Notes: generated by a model from the sequence alone, not told the origin. DNA of 13,351 nucleotides from Nanobdellota archaeon (GCA_020056045.1 JAGVIM010000120.1:1-13351); one strand, 5' to 3'; shown: positions 6,711 to 12,207, counted from the stretch's first letter. Program-made: numbers and translations.

Positions 6711-7403
6711 TTATTTCCAGTAACAATACAGACATTTATTGCTACATCTCTTACGTTCTGTGAATATTTCATATTTGAAAGATAAACATGAACAGTCCAT
6801 TCGCTGAAATCCTCTTTTAATGTTTTTTGGAACTTCGAGACCAAATATTTTTAAATCTCTTTCTGATACACATCCGACACAATCAAATCCTGGTTCTCCA
6901 CACACTTCTATATTTTCGTTGTTGAATGCTTTATAAAATTCTTTTCTTAGTTCTAATGGTGCATGAAAGTTGTATTGCAAAGGTTCTAATCCTGCTTTTG
7001 TAAATCTTACTTTGATATGAGGATAATTGTCTAAAAAGGATATTCTTATTCTTGTGTTGTACTTAGATAAGGCATGATACACTAAAAAAGATGTCACTGA
7101 ATCATTTGGTATTATTGGGTCAATTCTTAATACAACTCTGTCCTTTCCTATTATATTTACTAACTTAGAAAATTGTTCAGCAGACCATTTTAATGTTTTT
7201 ACGTTTGGTTCTAAAATAGAACCTCCATATCCTGTAATAGTAGCATGAACAATACAATTTACTTCTGCAGCTTTTTCTATAAATTCATCAGATAGAACTT
7301 TTGTTATGAGGATTAATCCATCATATTTTTTTTCTTTGTATTTTTTATACCAAGAAAAGTCTAATCCAGGGTCTCCTCTTTCAGTTATTCCTATTTTAGT
7401 CAT
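6711..7403 (-). CDS. DUF1848-like iron-sulfur protein (C-terminal radical-SAM-type cysteines)
   Basis: The product is 230 residues. The N-terminal two thirds read as a TIM-barrel-like enzyme: ITERGDPGLDFSWYKK, DGLILITK, VHATITGYGG, VVLRIDPIIPND and IRISFLDNYPH alternate strands and helices. The C-terminal third carries Cys 168, 175, 178, 204, 206 and a terminal C-x3-C-x2-C (220, 224, 227) in CSNKCLYCYWK. This arrangement, QR-x-C-x-C followed by a C-terminal CX3CX2CYW, matches my memory of the DUF1848 family, whose cluster motif is at the end rather than the start. The biochemical role is unsettled; radical-SAM-like DNA or RNA repair or modification is possible. No good ribosome site precedes the ATG. 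The next gene is the HNH nuclease 23 bases downstream. Confidence 0.8.
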   Translation of the reverse strand: MTKIGITERGDPGLDFSWYKKYKEKKYDGLILITKVLSDEFIEKAAEVNCIVHATITGYGGSILEPNVKTLKWSAEQFSKLVNIIGKDRVVLRIDPIIPNDSVTSFLVYHALSKYNTRIRISFLDNYPHIKVRFTKAGLEPLQYNFHAPLELRKEFYKAFNNENIEVCGEPGFDCVGCVSERDLKIFGLEVPKNIKRGFQRMDCSCLSFKYEIFTERKRCSNKCLYCYWK

Positions 7404-7424
7404 AAAATTATTTATTCTACAAGT

Positions 7425-7532
7425 TTAATACAACATCAATAAATCTCAAACTGCACCGCCAACCAAGTATGCTTCATATCCATGTTCATAGAAACGTTTT
7501 ATTAATTCAAAAGCTGTGCTTATTTTGTCCAT
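7425..7532 (-). pseudogene. Fragment of CCA-adding enzyme/poly(A) polymerase head domain with in-frame TGA
   Basis: From ATG 7532 the frame reads 28 residues ending EAYLVGGAV, then TGA (7446-7448), then DLLMLY and TAA. The string YLVGGAV-x-DLL is the start of the nucleotidyltransferase head of class II tRNA nucleotidyltransferases and poly(A) polymerases (usual form VGGxVRDxLLG), with the arginine codon replaced by TGA. A CGA or AGA to TGA change would explain it. The catalytic DxD segment that should follow is absent, so this is only the first sliver of the gene. It sits between two intact genes of the same operon, overlapping neither. Confidence 0.65.
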
Positions 7533-7538
7533 AATTAA

Positions 7539-7679
7539 TTACTCATTATAATTTGAAAAGTTCTTCATTCTATTTTTTCCATATCTTTCTTTTCGTTTTT
7601 CTTCTTCCTCTTTTGATTCCTTTTGAGGTTCTTCAATTATCAAAACATTGTCATGTAATGTGTCTCTTGATATTTTCAT
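7539..7679 (-). CDS. Small charged protein (46 aa)
   Basis: The frame starts at ATG 7679 with GTGAG nine bases upstream and ends TAA at 7539, seven bases before the next start. The N-terminus (MKISRDTLHDNVLIIEEPQ) is followed by a Lys/Glu/Arg-rich stretch (ESKEEEEKRKERYGKN), probably one long helix. No family is recognised. Its place as second gene of the operon led by the AbrB-like protein could suggest an antitoxin or adaptor role, but there is no motif to support this. Translation is supported by the ribosome site and tight spacing. Confidence 0.65.
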   Translation of the reverse strand: MKISRDTLHDNVLIIEEPQKESKEEEEKRKERYGKNRMKNFSNYNE

Positions 7680-7681
7680 AA

Positions 7682-7855
7682 TTATTGCTCACTTACAACG
7701 ACTTTCTTCACTTCTTTTATTATTGAAACTCTATTAGGTTCATATACTATTGTATAAGTTCCTGCAGTATATCCAATTTCATCTAAAAATTCTCTATCAA
7801 ATGTCATTTGTCTACTTGTTGCCGTGTTAGTTAGCTTCCTTTTTCCAATCCTCAT
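7682..7855 (-). CDS. AbrB/SpoVT-like DNA-binding protein (57 aa)
   Basis: Start ATG 7855 has GTGAT eight bases upstream. The pattern RKLTNTATSRQMTF-DREFLDEIGY-TAGTYTIVY-EPNRVSIIKE matches the swapped-hairpin AbrB fold: two strands, a short helix with the E/K-FL-D-x-x-G motif, a 'G-x-Y-x-I-V' strand and a final strand. Proteins of this class are dimeric transcription regulators or antitoxins. It is the first gene of the minus operon running to 6041 and lies directly behind a well-formed promoter, so autoregulation is likely (inference). The fold call rests on pattern alone, since sequence identity within this family is low. Confidence 0.6.
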   Translation of the reverse strand: MRIGKRKLTNTATSRQMTFDREFLDEIGYTAGTYTIVYEPNRVSIIKEVKKVVVSEQ

Positions 7856-7906
7856 AATGAGTTATCACAATTTTAATAGAATTTAATATTAACTACTATA
7901 AAGCTG

Positions 7907-7927
7907 TATAAGTATATAAGCTTTGTG
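7907..7927 (-). promoter_or_regulatory. BRE/TATA promoter of the AbrB-like operon, 21-bp element copy 1
   Basis: The minus strand reads CACAAAGCTTATATACTTAT and one more base: an AAAGC BRE-like element, then CTTATATAC (7912-7920). The 21 bases are identical to 12259-12279. In both copies the start codon lies the same 52 bases from the element's left end. Confidence 0.75.
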
Positions 7928-7957
7928 TTTTTGTTTTAATATGAAAATAAAGTTATA

Positions 7958-8053
7958 TTATTTTTTCCATCTATACCAATTTTTCTTTTTCTTGGTTTTT
8001 TCTGATATAAAAATTTTAGTGTGAGAACAACTTAAATATCCTGCTATACACAT
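7958..8053 (-). CDS. Small basic cysteine-containing protein (31 aa)
   Basis: ATG 8053 follows two bases after the stop of the preceding broken gene, with TTAGGAAAC as a weak ribosome site. The product has MCIAGYLSCSHTKIF followed by a basic tail (KTKKKKNWYRWKK). Two Cys and a His (C-x6-C-x-H) could bind metal but do not form a complete site. It is the last frame of the long minus-strand run before the AbrB promoter. The family is unknown and the short length keeps confidence low. Confidence 0.4.
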   Translation of the reverse strand: MCIAGYLSCSHTKIFISEKTKKKKNWYRWKK

Positions 8054-8055
8054 AA

Positions 8056-8226
8056 TTAGTTTCCTAAGTTATCTATGAAATTTTTTATTATACAGTTTTC
8101 TTTAGTTTCTTTTTCTTTTGACTTGTATAACGTGTCACATTTAGTTATACAGTACTCATTCAATTTAATTTTTAGATGTTATTTAATTAAACTCTTACTT
8201 TCTTCAAATTTATTAAGATTTTTCAT
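8056..8226 (-). pseudogene. Small gene with in-frame TAA at codon 16
   Basis: ATG 8226 follows the stop of the 8479 gene, with TTGAT at the usual spacing. It reads 15 codons (MKNLNKFEESKSLIK), then TAA, then 40 further codons in the same frame to a TAA at 8056. The second part has protein-like composition: NEYCITKCDTLYKSKEKE, then NCIIKNFIDNLGN, with a C-x3-C pair. No good start codon with a ribosome site opens the second part. It is read as a gene interrupted by a point mutation or sequence error. Two independent small genes is the alternative. Confidence 0.5.
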
Positions 8227-8230
8227 TTTA

Positions 8231-8479
8231 TCAATCTTTCTTATAATTAATCACACTATCAAGTATAAATTGTGAATGGAACTGTTCAAATCCGTCATTT
8301 ATTGTTTTTAGTTCTTCAAGTGACATCGAACATTTTAGTATTGCTTTTTCTCCTTCAAATTTTATTTTTCCTTTTAACACTTCTCTTAGATGAGTCTTGA
8401 CAGATTCATCTAATTTTTCAATATCAAAACTTATTGTTTTGATAATTCCATCTTTTCCACTTTCAAATTTGAAAAACAT
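8231..8479 (-). CDS. Unknown small protein (82 aa)
   Basis: ATG 8479 has GTGAT five bases upstream, and that site overlaps the stop of the 8590 gene, so translation is probably coupled. Sequence features are an N-terminal MFFKFESGKDGIIKTISFD, a central GKIKFEGEKAILKCSMSLEEL and a helical C-terminus. Predicted alternation is beta-alpha-beta-alpha, with one Cys and no metal motif. The family is unrecognised. It belongs to the long minus-strand run led from 12207. Confidence 0.75.
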   Translation of the reverse strand: MFFKFESGKDGIIKTISFDIEKLDESVKTHLREVLKGKIKFEGEKAILKCSMSLEELKTINDGFEQFHSQFILDSVINYKKD

Positions 8480-8485
8480 ATTTTA

Positions 8486-8590
8486 TCACTTTTCATTAGG
8501 GAGTGGGAGGTTGTTTGCTTTATCAACAAATTCTTGACCAAATTTCTTCTTAATTAGTTCATTATTTTTTTTTTCTTTTTCTTTATTCAC
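8486..8590 (-). CDS. Small charged protein with GTG start (34 aa)
   Basis: The start is GTG 8590, set by AAGGAG eight bases upstream; the nearby ATG opens a frame that stops after four codons. The product begins Lys/Glu/Asn-rich (NKEKEKKNNELIKKKFGQ) and ends EFVDKANNLPLPNEK. The stop overlaps the ribosome site of the 8479 gene. The function is unknown. To its right (8591-8720) I see only a short open stretch (ERIECGNEFDKYRTCT) without a start codon, possibly another gene remnant. Confidence 0.6.
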   Translation of the reverse strand: MNKEKEKKNNELIKKKFGQEFVDKANNLPLPNEK

Positions 8591-8720
8591 GTTTCATTCT
8601 CCTTTATAAAATAATGTTGAATTTACAATACTTAGAATTTCTATTTATGTATCTACGTACATGTTCTATATTTATCAAATTCATTTCCACATTCTATACG
8701 TTCATTTTCTCCAAGCTTAC

Positions 8721-9305
8721 TTATTTTGTTTCTCTTTTTATTTCTTTAGAAATACAATAAGTCGGGCAGATATTTTTATCTTCTACAACGATTCCATTGT
8801 TTTCTAAGAATTTTCTTATTTTTGTGGTGTCTCTATCAACATCTGCAGACTTACGTCTGTCAATTATAACAGCCCATCCTTTATTCTTTATACGTTTTAT
8901 TCGAACTATGATGTTATTTATAACTTTTGTTGGGTCTTTTGATGGTGAACTTCTAGTTTCATACTTATATCCTATCCTTATTAGCTCTTTTAGAATAGTC
9001 TTCTTTACTTTCTGTTTTATGTTTGTATCGACTGTAGAGCCATTTGGTCTCGATAATATGTGAGATATTCTAAAATAAGTAGATAATAGAAAGTCTGGTA
9101 ATACATCTCCTATGTATAATGTATTTCTCGATAATGATTTTCCGTTTGATGTGATTGACCAAGGTTTCTTTACTTCGTTTACGTTGTACTTCTTCAGTTT
9201 GAGTTCTTTTATTTTTCCTGCAAATTTTTTTATTGTTTTTTTTAATGCCTTTCCTTCTAGATATTCATGATCATAAAATTTGATAATTTTTTTATTGTTT
9301 ACCAT
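8721..9305 (-). CDS. Unknown basic protein (194 aa)
   Basis: ATG 9305 overlaps the stop of the exonuclease gene by seven bases (ATGGTAA), so the two are translationally coupled. The protein is Lys/Arg-rich. Notable stretches are KKPWSITSNGKSLSRNTLY, SHILSRPNGSTVDTNIKQK, ELIRIGYKYETRSSPSKD and KGWAVIIDRRKSADVDRDTT, ending with CPTYC near the C-terminus. The many basic residues and strand-helix alternation fit nucleic-acid binding. No catalytic motif is recognised. The coupling suggests it works with the exonuclease in DNA or RNA processing (inference). Confidence 0.8.
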   Translation of the reverse strand: MVNNKKIIKFYDHEYLEGKALKKTIKKFAGKIKELKLKKYNVNEVKKPWSITSNGKSLSRNTLYIGDVLPDFLLSTYFRISHILSRPNGSTVDTNIKQKVKKTILKELIRIGYKYETRSSPSKDPTKVINNIIVRIKRIKNKGWAVIIDRRKSADVDRDTTKIRKFLENNGIVVEDKNICPTYCISKEIKRETK

Positions 9306-9883
9306 TTTACATATACCTCTCTTTCACCATAACTTTTTCCGTATACTTTATGTTCATACTTGAACTTATAACCTTCTTTTCCCTTAAGATAGAATTTTTC
9401 GGTTATTTTAAGATCATTTAACAAGTAAGATTTTACTTGTTCTTTTTTACCTTCTCTCCACATTTGAGGAATCTTAGTACCATCTTCAGTTTTGGACATT
9501 CCAAAGTTTCTTGTTGCTATGTCATTTAATGATACCCATCCTGCTTTGCCTGTAAATTTATCGAATTTGAGCATTGTGTCAAACGTTTTCATTTTTATCT
9601 TGAACATTATATCTTGAGAGAAATAATATTTCAATATTTCATAATCAAACTGAATTATGTTATGCCCAACTATTAGCTTAGATTTATCTAACTCAGATAT
9701 TAAATTATCGATATTATTTTCTTCAAATGTTTTGTATTTACCATCTTGAAGAATTCCTAACTCAGCAATTTTAAGTTTTCTATAATTGTCTGGTCTTTTC
9801 CAACCACCTTCGAATTCTGTTATGAGATGTTGGGTTTCTATGTCTAAGTACACTATGTTTTCTGGTTTGATGTCTTCAAGCAT
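9299..9883 (-). CDS. DEDDy 3'-5' exonuclease (RNase H-like fold)
   Basis: The product is 194 residues from ATG 9883 with GTGAT four bases upstream. Exo I: YLDIET with D14 and E16. Exo II: GHNIIQFD with N75 and D80. A further acidic residue is D102 (TFDTML). Exo III: YLLND with Tyr153 and Asp157, the Y-x3-D form that defines the DEDDy subclass. These four acids bind two metal ions that cut nucleotides from a 3' end. At this size it is a stand-alone domain without a polymerase. It could proofread, degrade host nucleic acid or process replication ends. It is coupled to the basic 194-aa protein downstream. Confidence 0.9.
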   Translation of the reverse strand: MLEDIKPENIVYLDIETQHLITEFEGGWKRPDNYRKLKIAELGILQDGKYKTFEENNIDNLISELDKSKLIVGHNIIQFDYEILKYYFSQDIMFKIKMKTFDTMLKFDKFTGKAGWVSLNDIATRNFGMSKTEDGTKIPQMWREGKKEQVKSYLLNDLKITEKFYLKGKEGYKFKYEHKVYGKSYGEREVYVKW

Positions 9884-9991
9884 TTAAATCACTACTACTC
9901 CTTTAACTGTAACATAATTCTCAAAGTTATCAAACTTATGTTTGTCTCCAAAATCTAACTCTATGACCATACATTGGACAATTAAATTCAT
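9884..9991 (-). CDS. Small unknown frame (35 aa) directly before the exonuclease gene
   Basis: ATG 9991 has CAGGAAATT upstream, and the stop TAA abuts the exonuclease ATG. The product is MNLIVQCMVIELDFGDKHKF, then DNFENYVTVKGVVVI. The second half reads like a real beta-rich C-terminus. It overlaps, in another frame, the read-through part of the broken gene at 9936-10073, so it may instead be the frameshifted 3' end of that gene. Both readings are given because the sequence alone does not decide. Confidence 0.45.
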   Translation of the reverse strand: MNLIVQCMVIELDFGDKHKFDNFENYVTVKGVVVI

Positions 9992-10073
9992 AATTTCCTG
10001 TTGTGTCTATTCTATAACATACACATTAGTCAGTAGCCGTATATTCTTTTCCATTGGTAGTTGTAAATTTCAT
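9936..10073 (-). pseudogene. Broken small zinc-ribbon-like gene (in-frame TAA, probable frameshift)
   Basis: ATG 10073 has GTGAT five bases upstream, a strong start for this window. It reads MKFTTTNGKEYTATD, then TAA (10026-10028), then CVCYRIDTTGNYEFNCPMYG and HRVRFWRQT to a second stop. The post-stop part looks like half of a zinc ribbon (CVC ... CP-x-YG), with a Tyr where a second Cys would be expected. Shifting frame after CPMYGH gives ELDFGDKHKFDNFENY, the C-terminus of the 9991 frame, which continues more naturally. Interpretation: one ancestral gene of about 60 codons damaged by a stop and a frameshift, or assembly errors. Confidence 0.45.
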
Positions 10074-10103
10074 ACTTAATCACTTTTGCTTTGTTTTCTA
10101 TTA

Positions 10104-10250
10104 TTAATCAATCTCAAGTTCATAATTACCTGAGAATCTTCCTCTTCCATAATTTGTTTTTGTAATTATTCTTAAATCAGTGTTTCCACAATTTGAACAT
10201 TCCCTTACATTGTCATTCTCAGTATTACCGCACACTACACAAATTTTCAT
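10104..10250 (-). CDS. Small zinc-ribbon protein (48 aa)
   Basis: ATG 10250 has GTGAT five bases upstream, overlapping the stop of the 10436 gene. The zinc ribbon uses CVVC (Cys 4 and 7) and CSNC (Cys 18 and 21), each followed by a G-N-T knuckle. The C-terminal half is basic and Gly-rich (TNYGRGRFSGNYELEID). Proteins of this size with a single ribbon often bind nucleic acid or act as subunits of transcription complexes. No specific family is recognised. Confidence 0.75.
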   Translation of the reverse strand: MKICVVCGNTENDNVRECSNCGNTDLRIITKTNYGRGRFSGNYELEID

Positions 10251-10256
10251 GTTTTA

Positions 10257-10436
10257 TCACTTTCCTTTATTTTCTGCATACTCAATTGCTCTTTGTATTG
10301 ATTTTATAAACTTTTTTGCTTCATCAGTTGTTATAGCCATACTTATTTCAATATGAACACAAGGTCGTGAAGCACATCCTCTTCTATACGATTCTATACA
10401 AGAATTACTATATTTACCAAAAGGTTTCCATTTCAT
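10257..10436 (-). CDS. Small cysteine-containing protein (59 aa)
   Basis: ATG 10436 starts just after the stop of the winged-helix gene, with AAGGAAAAG as ribosome site. The product contains SCIESYRRGCASRPCVHIEI, giving C13, C21, C26 and H28, a possible metal site. A predicted strand and then a helix follow (DEAKKFIKSIQRAIEYAEN). The strand-then-helix form resembles small arginine-hydrogenase-like sheets, but the family is not recognised. It is a member of the long minus-strand run. Confidence 0.65.
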   Translation of the reverse strand: MKWKPFGKYSNSCIESYRRGCASRPCVHIEISMAITTDEAKKFIKSIQRAIEYAENKGK

Positions 10437-10440
10437 TTTG

Positions 10441-10665
10441 TTACTTTTCCTTGTTTTCTTCGTTGAGAAATATTATAAATCCACCATTCTTTGCTTTTTC
10501 ACGTCTTATTTCTTTTCTTTTTAATAAAGACATTAGAGGATTCCAGTAAGACTCATTACGTGCACTTCTTTTATTTACAGTACCAATCTTTTTTGCGAGT
10601 TCTGTTTGTAACATTCCATTTGGATGATTCCTTAATTCTTTCCTTATATCTTCTTGAGACACCAT
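10441..10665 (-). CDS. Winged-helix DNA-binding protein (74 aa)
   Basis: The start is ATG 10665, with GTGAT four bases upstream as in the neighbouring genes; the GTG inside that ribosome site (10674) is unlikely. The pattern EDIRKELRNHPNGMLQTEL / AKKIG / NPLMSLLKRKEI / GGFIIFLNEE gives helix, helix-turn-helix and a beta wing, a typical winged-helix domain. No second domain is present. Ten bases separate it from the stop of the zinc-ribbon gene upstream. It may be a transcription regulator of this run or a replication accessory protein. Confidence 0.75.
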   Translation of the reverse strand: MVSQEDIRKELRNHPNGMLQTELAKKIGTVNKRSARNESYWNPLMSLLKRKEIRREKAKNGGFIIFLNEENKEK

Positions 10666-10674
10666 CTCAATCAC

Positions 10675-11181
10675 TTATTGCCTCTTTTTTATTATAGTTC
10701 TCCTTTTCACTAATTTTGGAAGTTCTGTTGTTTCAAGTTTATCTGATAATTTTATCATTGATGAAAGGTCTGATTTAATAAATGTTTCAGAATTTCTTGG
10801 TGATATTTCTTTGTTTTCTTCCTGAATTTGTGACGTTGTTTCATTTTTTTCTGTTGCTACGAAATTTTCGATTTCTCTGGAATCTGTGATTAAAGCTTTC
10901 AAACCTTCTTCATTATTAATATCACTATTTCCAACTAAGTCATCAATTGAAGGTTTTGGTAAATCGTTAAAAAGTTTTATATTTGATATTGTAGAAGTAT
11001 TTTTTCCAACAATATTTGGTTTTTTGAATGACTTGAAACAATCTAAACATTTCCAGTCTTTACCATTGTATATTATTCTATCGTTTCCAGCACCACAGTA
11101 AGGACATGATCTTTTAATATTTAAGTCATTTGCATCAAGTACCAATGTCGGGTTTCCTTTTATATTTTTCATTTCTGCCAT
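10675..11181 (-). CDS. Zinc-ribbon protein with disordered tail (168 aa)
   Basis: ATG 11181 has AGGAAAA upstream. Residues 26-48 form a zinc ribbon: CPYC (26, 29) and CLDC (45, 48) around GNDRIIYNGKDWK, the shape seen in transposase and transcription-factor ribbons. The remaining 110 residues are Ser/Thr/Asn/Glu-rich and probably disordered, ending in a basic KLVKRRTIIKKRQ. The single ribbon, long linker and basic tail suggest an adaptor that contacts nucleic acid and a partner protein. The family is unknown. Confidence 0.8.
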   Translation of the reverse strand: MAEMKNIKGNPTLVLDANDLNIKRSCPYCGAGNDRIIYNGKDWKCLDCFKSFKKPNIVGKNTSTISNIKLFNDLPKPSIDDLVGNSDINNEEGLKALITDSREIENFVATEKNETTSQIQEENKEISPRNSETFIKSDLSSMIKLSDKLETTELPKLVKRRTIIKKRQ

Positions 11182-11211
11182 AGTTTATTTTCCTGTATAT
11201 TTATTTGTTAG

Positions 11212-11466
11212 TTAAATTCTTTTTCCGATTTGTTGCCAACTTATTTTTCCACTAACCATAAATCCTGTTACTGCTCTTTTACATTCTGTGTAACATAGTA
11301 AAGAATTTCTTTTTAAACACGATGACATGCTTCTTACAGGAATTATTTCTCCTATCAACTTTTCGAATGATTCTATTTCTTCAAAAACTTTGAAAATACC
11401 AGAAGATTCTACTGGGGGATGTGTTAGTTTTGTGCATCCCTGTACCACTTTAAATCCTAATTCCAT
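11212..11466 (-). CDS. Unknown cysteine-containing protein (84 aa)
   Basis: ATG 11466 follows two bases after the preceding gene, with AAGGAAAG inside that gene's end as ribosome site. Cysteines are at 11, 50, 58 and 62 (SSCLKRNSLLCYTECKRAV), spaced C-x7-C-x3-C, which could bind metal together with C11. The C-terminus (GKISWQQIGKRI) is basic. No family is recognised. It is one of several small Cys proteins in this run. Confidence 0.7.
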   Translation of the reverse strand: MELGFKVVQGCTKLTHPPVESSGIFKVFEEIESFEKLIGEIIPVRSMSSCLKRNSLLCYTECKRAVTGFMVSGKISWQQIGKRI

Positions 11467-11467
11467 T

Positions 11468-11635
11468 TTAATTACTTTCCTTTACTTTAAATTCTACATC
11501 AATACTTCCCTCTTTAAGTTTTTTGTGTTTTTTTTCTTCTTCTTGAATTTTAGTTTGTTCTTTTATGCTTTCACTGATGGATAAAATAATTCCATCTAAT
11601 GTATTTCTTAAGAAAATTTTAAGAATGTTAGGCAT
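11468..11635 (-). CDS. Small helical charged protein (55 aa)
   Basis: ATG 11635 overlaps no gene but starts four bases after the stop of the 11800 gene. It opens with an amphipathic or hydrophobic helix (MPNILKIFLRNTLDGIILSI), then a Lys/Glu coiled coil (KIQEEEKKHKKLKEG) and a short strand (SIDVEFKVKESN). It could associate with the membrane through the first helix. The ribosome site is weak (GAG), so translational coupling is assumed. The family is unknown. Confidence 0.6.
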   Translation of the reverse strand: MPNILKIFLRNTLDGIILSISESIKEQTKIQEEEKKHKKLKEGSIDVEFKVKESN

Positions 11636-11638
11636 GTC

Positions 11639-11800
11639 TCAACTCGCAGGCATGTTTTTCACTTTTTCCTCGATCATTTTCTTTATTTCTGCGTATGTAT
11701 ATTTATTAAAGTTCTTTTTATGAAACATACACATTTCATCATTACAAGATGAGCAACTTTCAATACATCTACCACTACTGCTAATGTATTTATTTGGCAA
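11639..11800 (-). CDS. Small Cys4-His protein with TTG start (53 aa)
   Basis: The start is TTG 11800, fixed by GGAGG (minus strand of 11807-11811) six bases upstream; no ATG is available before the conserved part. The core GRCIESCSSCNDEMCMFH carries C12, C16, C19, C24 and H27 (C-x3-C-x2-C-x4-C-x2-H). This is enough for a zinc or iron-sulfur site; the C-x3-C-x2-C part has the spacing of a radical-SAM cluster motif, but the protein is far too short for that enzyme. A helical tail follows (YAEIKKMIEEKVKN). The family is not recognised. Confidence 0.7.
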   Translation of the reverse strand: MPNKYISSSGRCIESCSSCNDEMCMFHKKNFNKYTYAEIKKMIEEKVKNMPAS

Positions 11801-11817
11801 TGTTTTCCTCCAGTTCA

Positions 11818-11913
11818 CTAAAATGTATTAGAAATTATATAAAGTGTTATTACGAGTCCCATTACTGTGCCTATTATTAATCCTTGTATATATGATTTAA
11901 GATGTTCAATCAT
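11818..11913 (-). CDS. Tiny single-span membrane protein (31 aa)
   Basis: ATG 11913 has GGAGG seven to eight bases upstream and overlaps the preceding frame's stop as ATGA. After MIEHLKSYIQ the sequence GLIIGTVMGLVITLYIISNT is a clear membrane span with Gly spacing. It ends at TAG 11818. Its size and form match the membrane protein at 1039-1131, though the sequences are not alike. A viral membrane, holin-like or sensor role is possible but unproven. Confidence 0.7.
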   Translation of the reverse strand: MIEHLKSYIQGLIIGTVMGLVITLYIISNTF

Positions 11914-12041
11914 GTCTTTCCTCCACTTACATGTTCTTTTTCTTTTTCATTCTTAATGACATCTTCGACCGTTTGAATAAAATCTGCTATTACTCTATTC
12001 TTAGATGATTTAAAATATTGTGCAACAAGTCCTTTACATCT
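11910..12041 (-). pseudogene. Open frame without a start codon (43 codons)
   Basis: A frame with good protein character (GLVAQYFKSSKNRVIADFIQ, then TVEDVIKNEKEKEHVSGGKT) runs to TGA at 11910. It overlaps the ATG of the membrane protein and carries that gene's GGAGG. No ATG, GTG or TTG opens it. It begins where the ribbon-helix-helix gene ends, in another frame. It could be the frameshifted C-terminus of that regulator or a gene that lost its start. Confidence 0.45.
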
Positions 12042-12207
12042 TTATCAAATTAATTCCATTCTTGACTGCTTCAGATGCTATATCTTGTATTAACATTTTT
12101 CTGTGAATTTTATTAAAAATTTCATTTTGTTTATTTAAAATTAAAGAATATACATCTTTATCCAATGCTACTGTTGTATATTTTTTTTCTTTTATTACAT
12201 TATCCAT
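12034..12207 (-). CDS. Ribbon-helix-helix regulator heading the minus operon (57 aa)
   Basis: ATG 12207 has GGGTGAT five to six bases upstream. The strand YTTVALDKDVYSLI is followed by helix NKQNEIFNKIHRK and helix IQDIASEAVKNGINLI, the layout of CopG/MetJ-type ribbon-helix-helix proteins, which dimerise and bind operators through the N-terminal strand. It aligns with the plus-strand regulator at 12434: V-x-x-x-V-x-x-x-I near the start, KQ-x-E in helix 1, I-A near helix 2, and an identical ending GI[DN]LI. The two are divergent paralogues across one control region, so mutual or self repression is likely (inference). Promoter: element copy 2 at 12259-12279. Confidence 0.75.
   Translation of the reverse strand: MDNVIKEKKYTTVALDKDVYSLILNKQNEIFNKIHRKMLIQDIASEAVKNGINLIKM

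Noticed and set aside
7446..7448. TGA read as selenocysteine or tryptophan
   Set aside because: The expected residue is arginine, no selenocysteine insertion structure is visible, and the frame ends seven codons later; a nonsense mutation is simpler.
8026..10073. General recoding of TAA as sense
   Set aside because: Almost every intact gene in the window ends in TAA, so TAA works as a stop here.
11639..11800. Radical-SAM enzyme call from CX3CX2C
   Set aside because: The protein has 53 residues, far below the size needed for the barrel fold.
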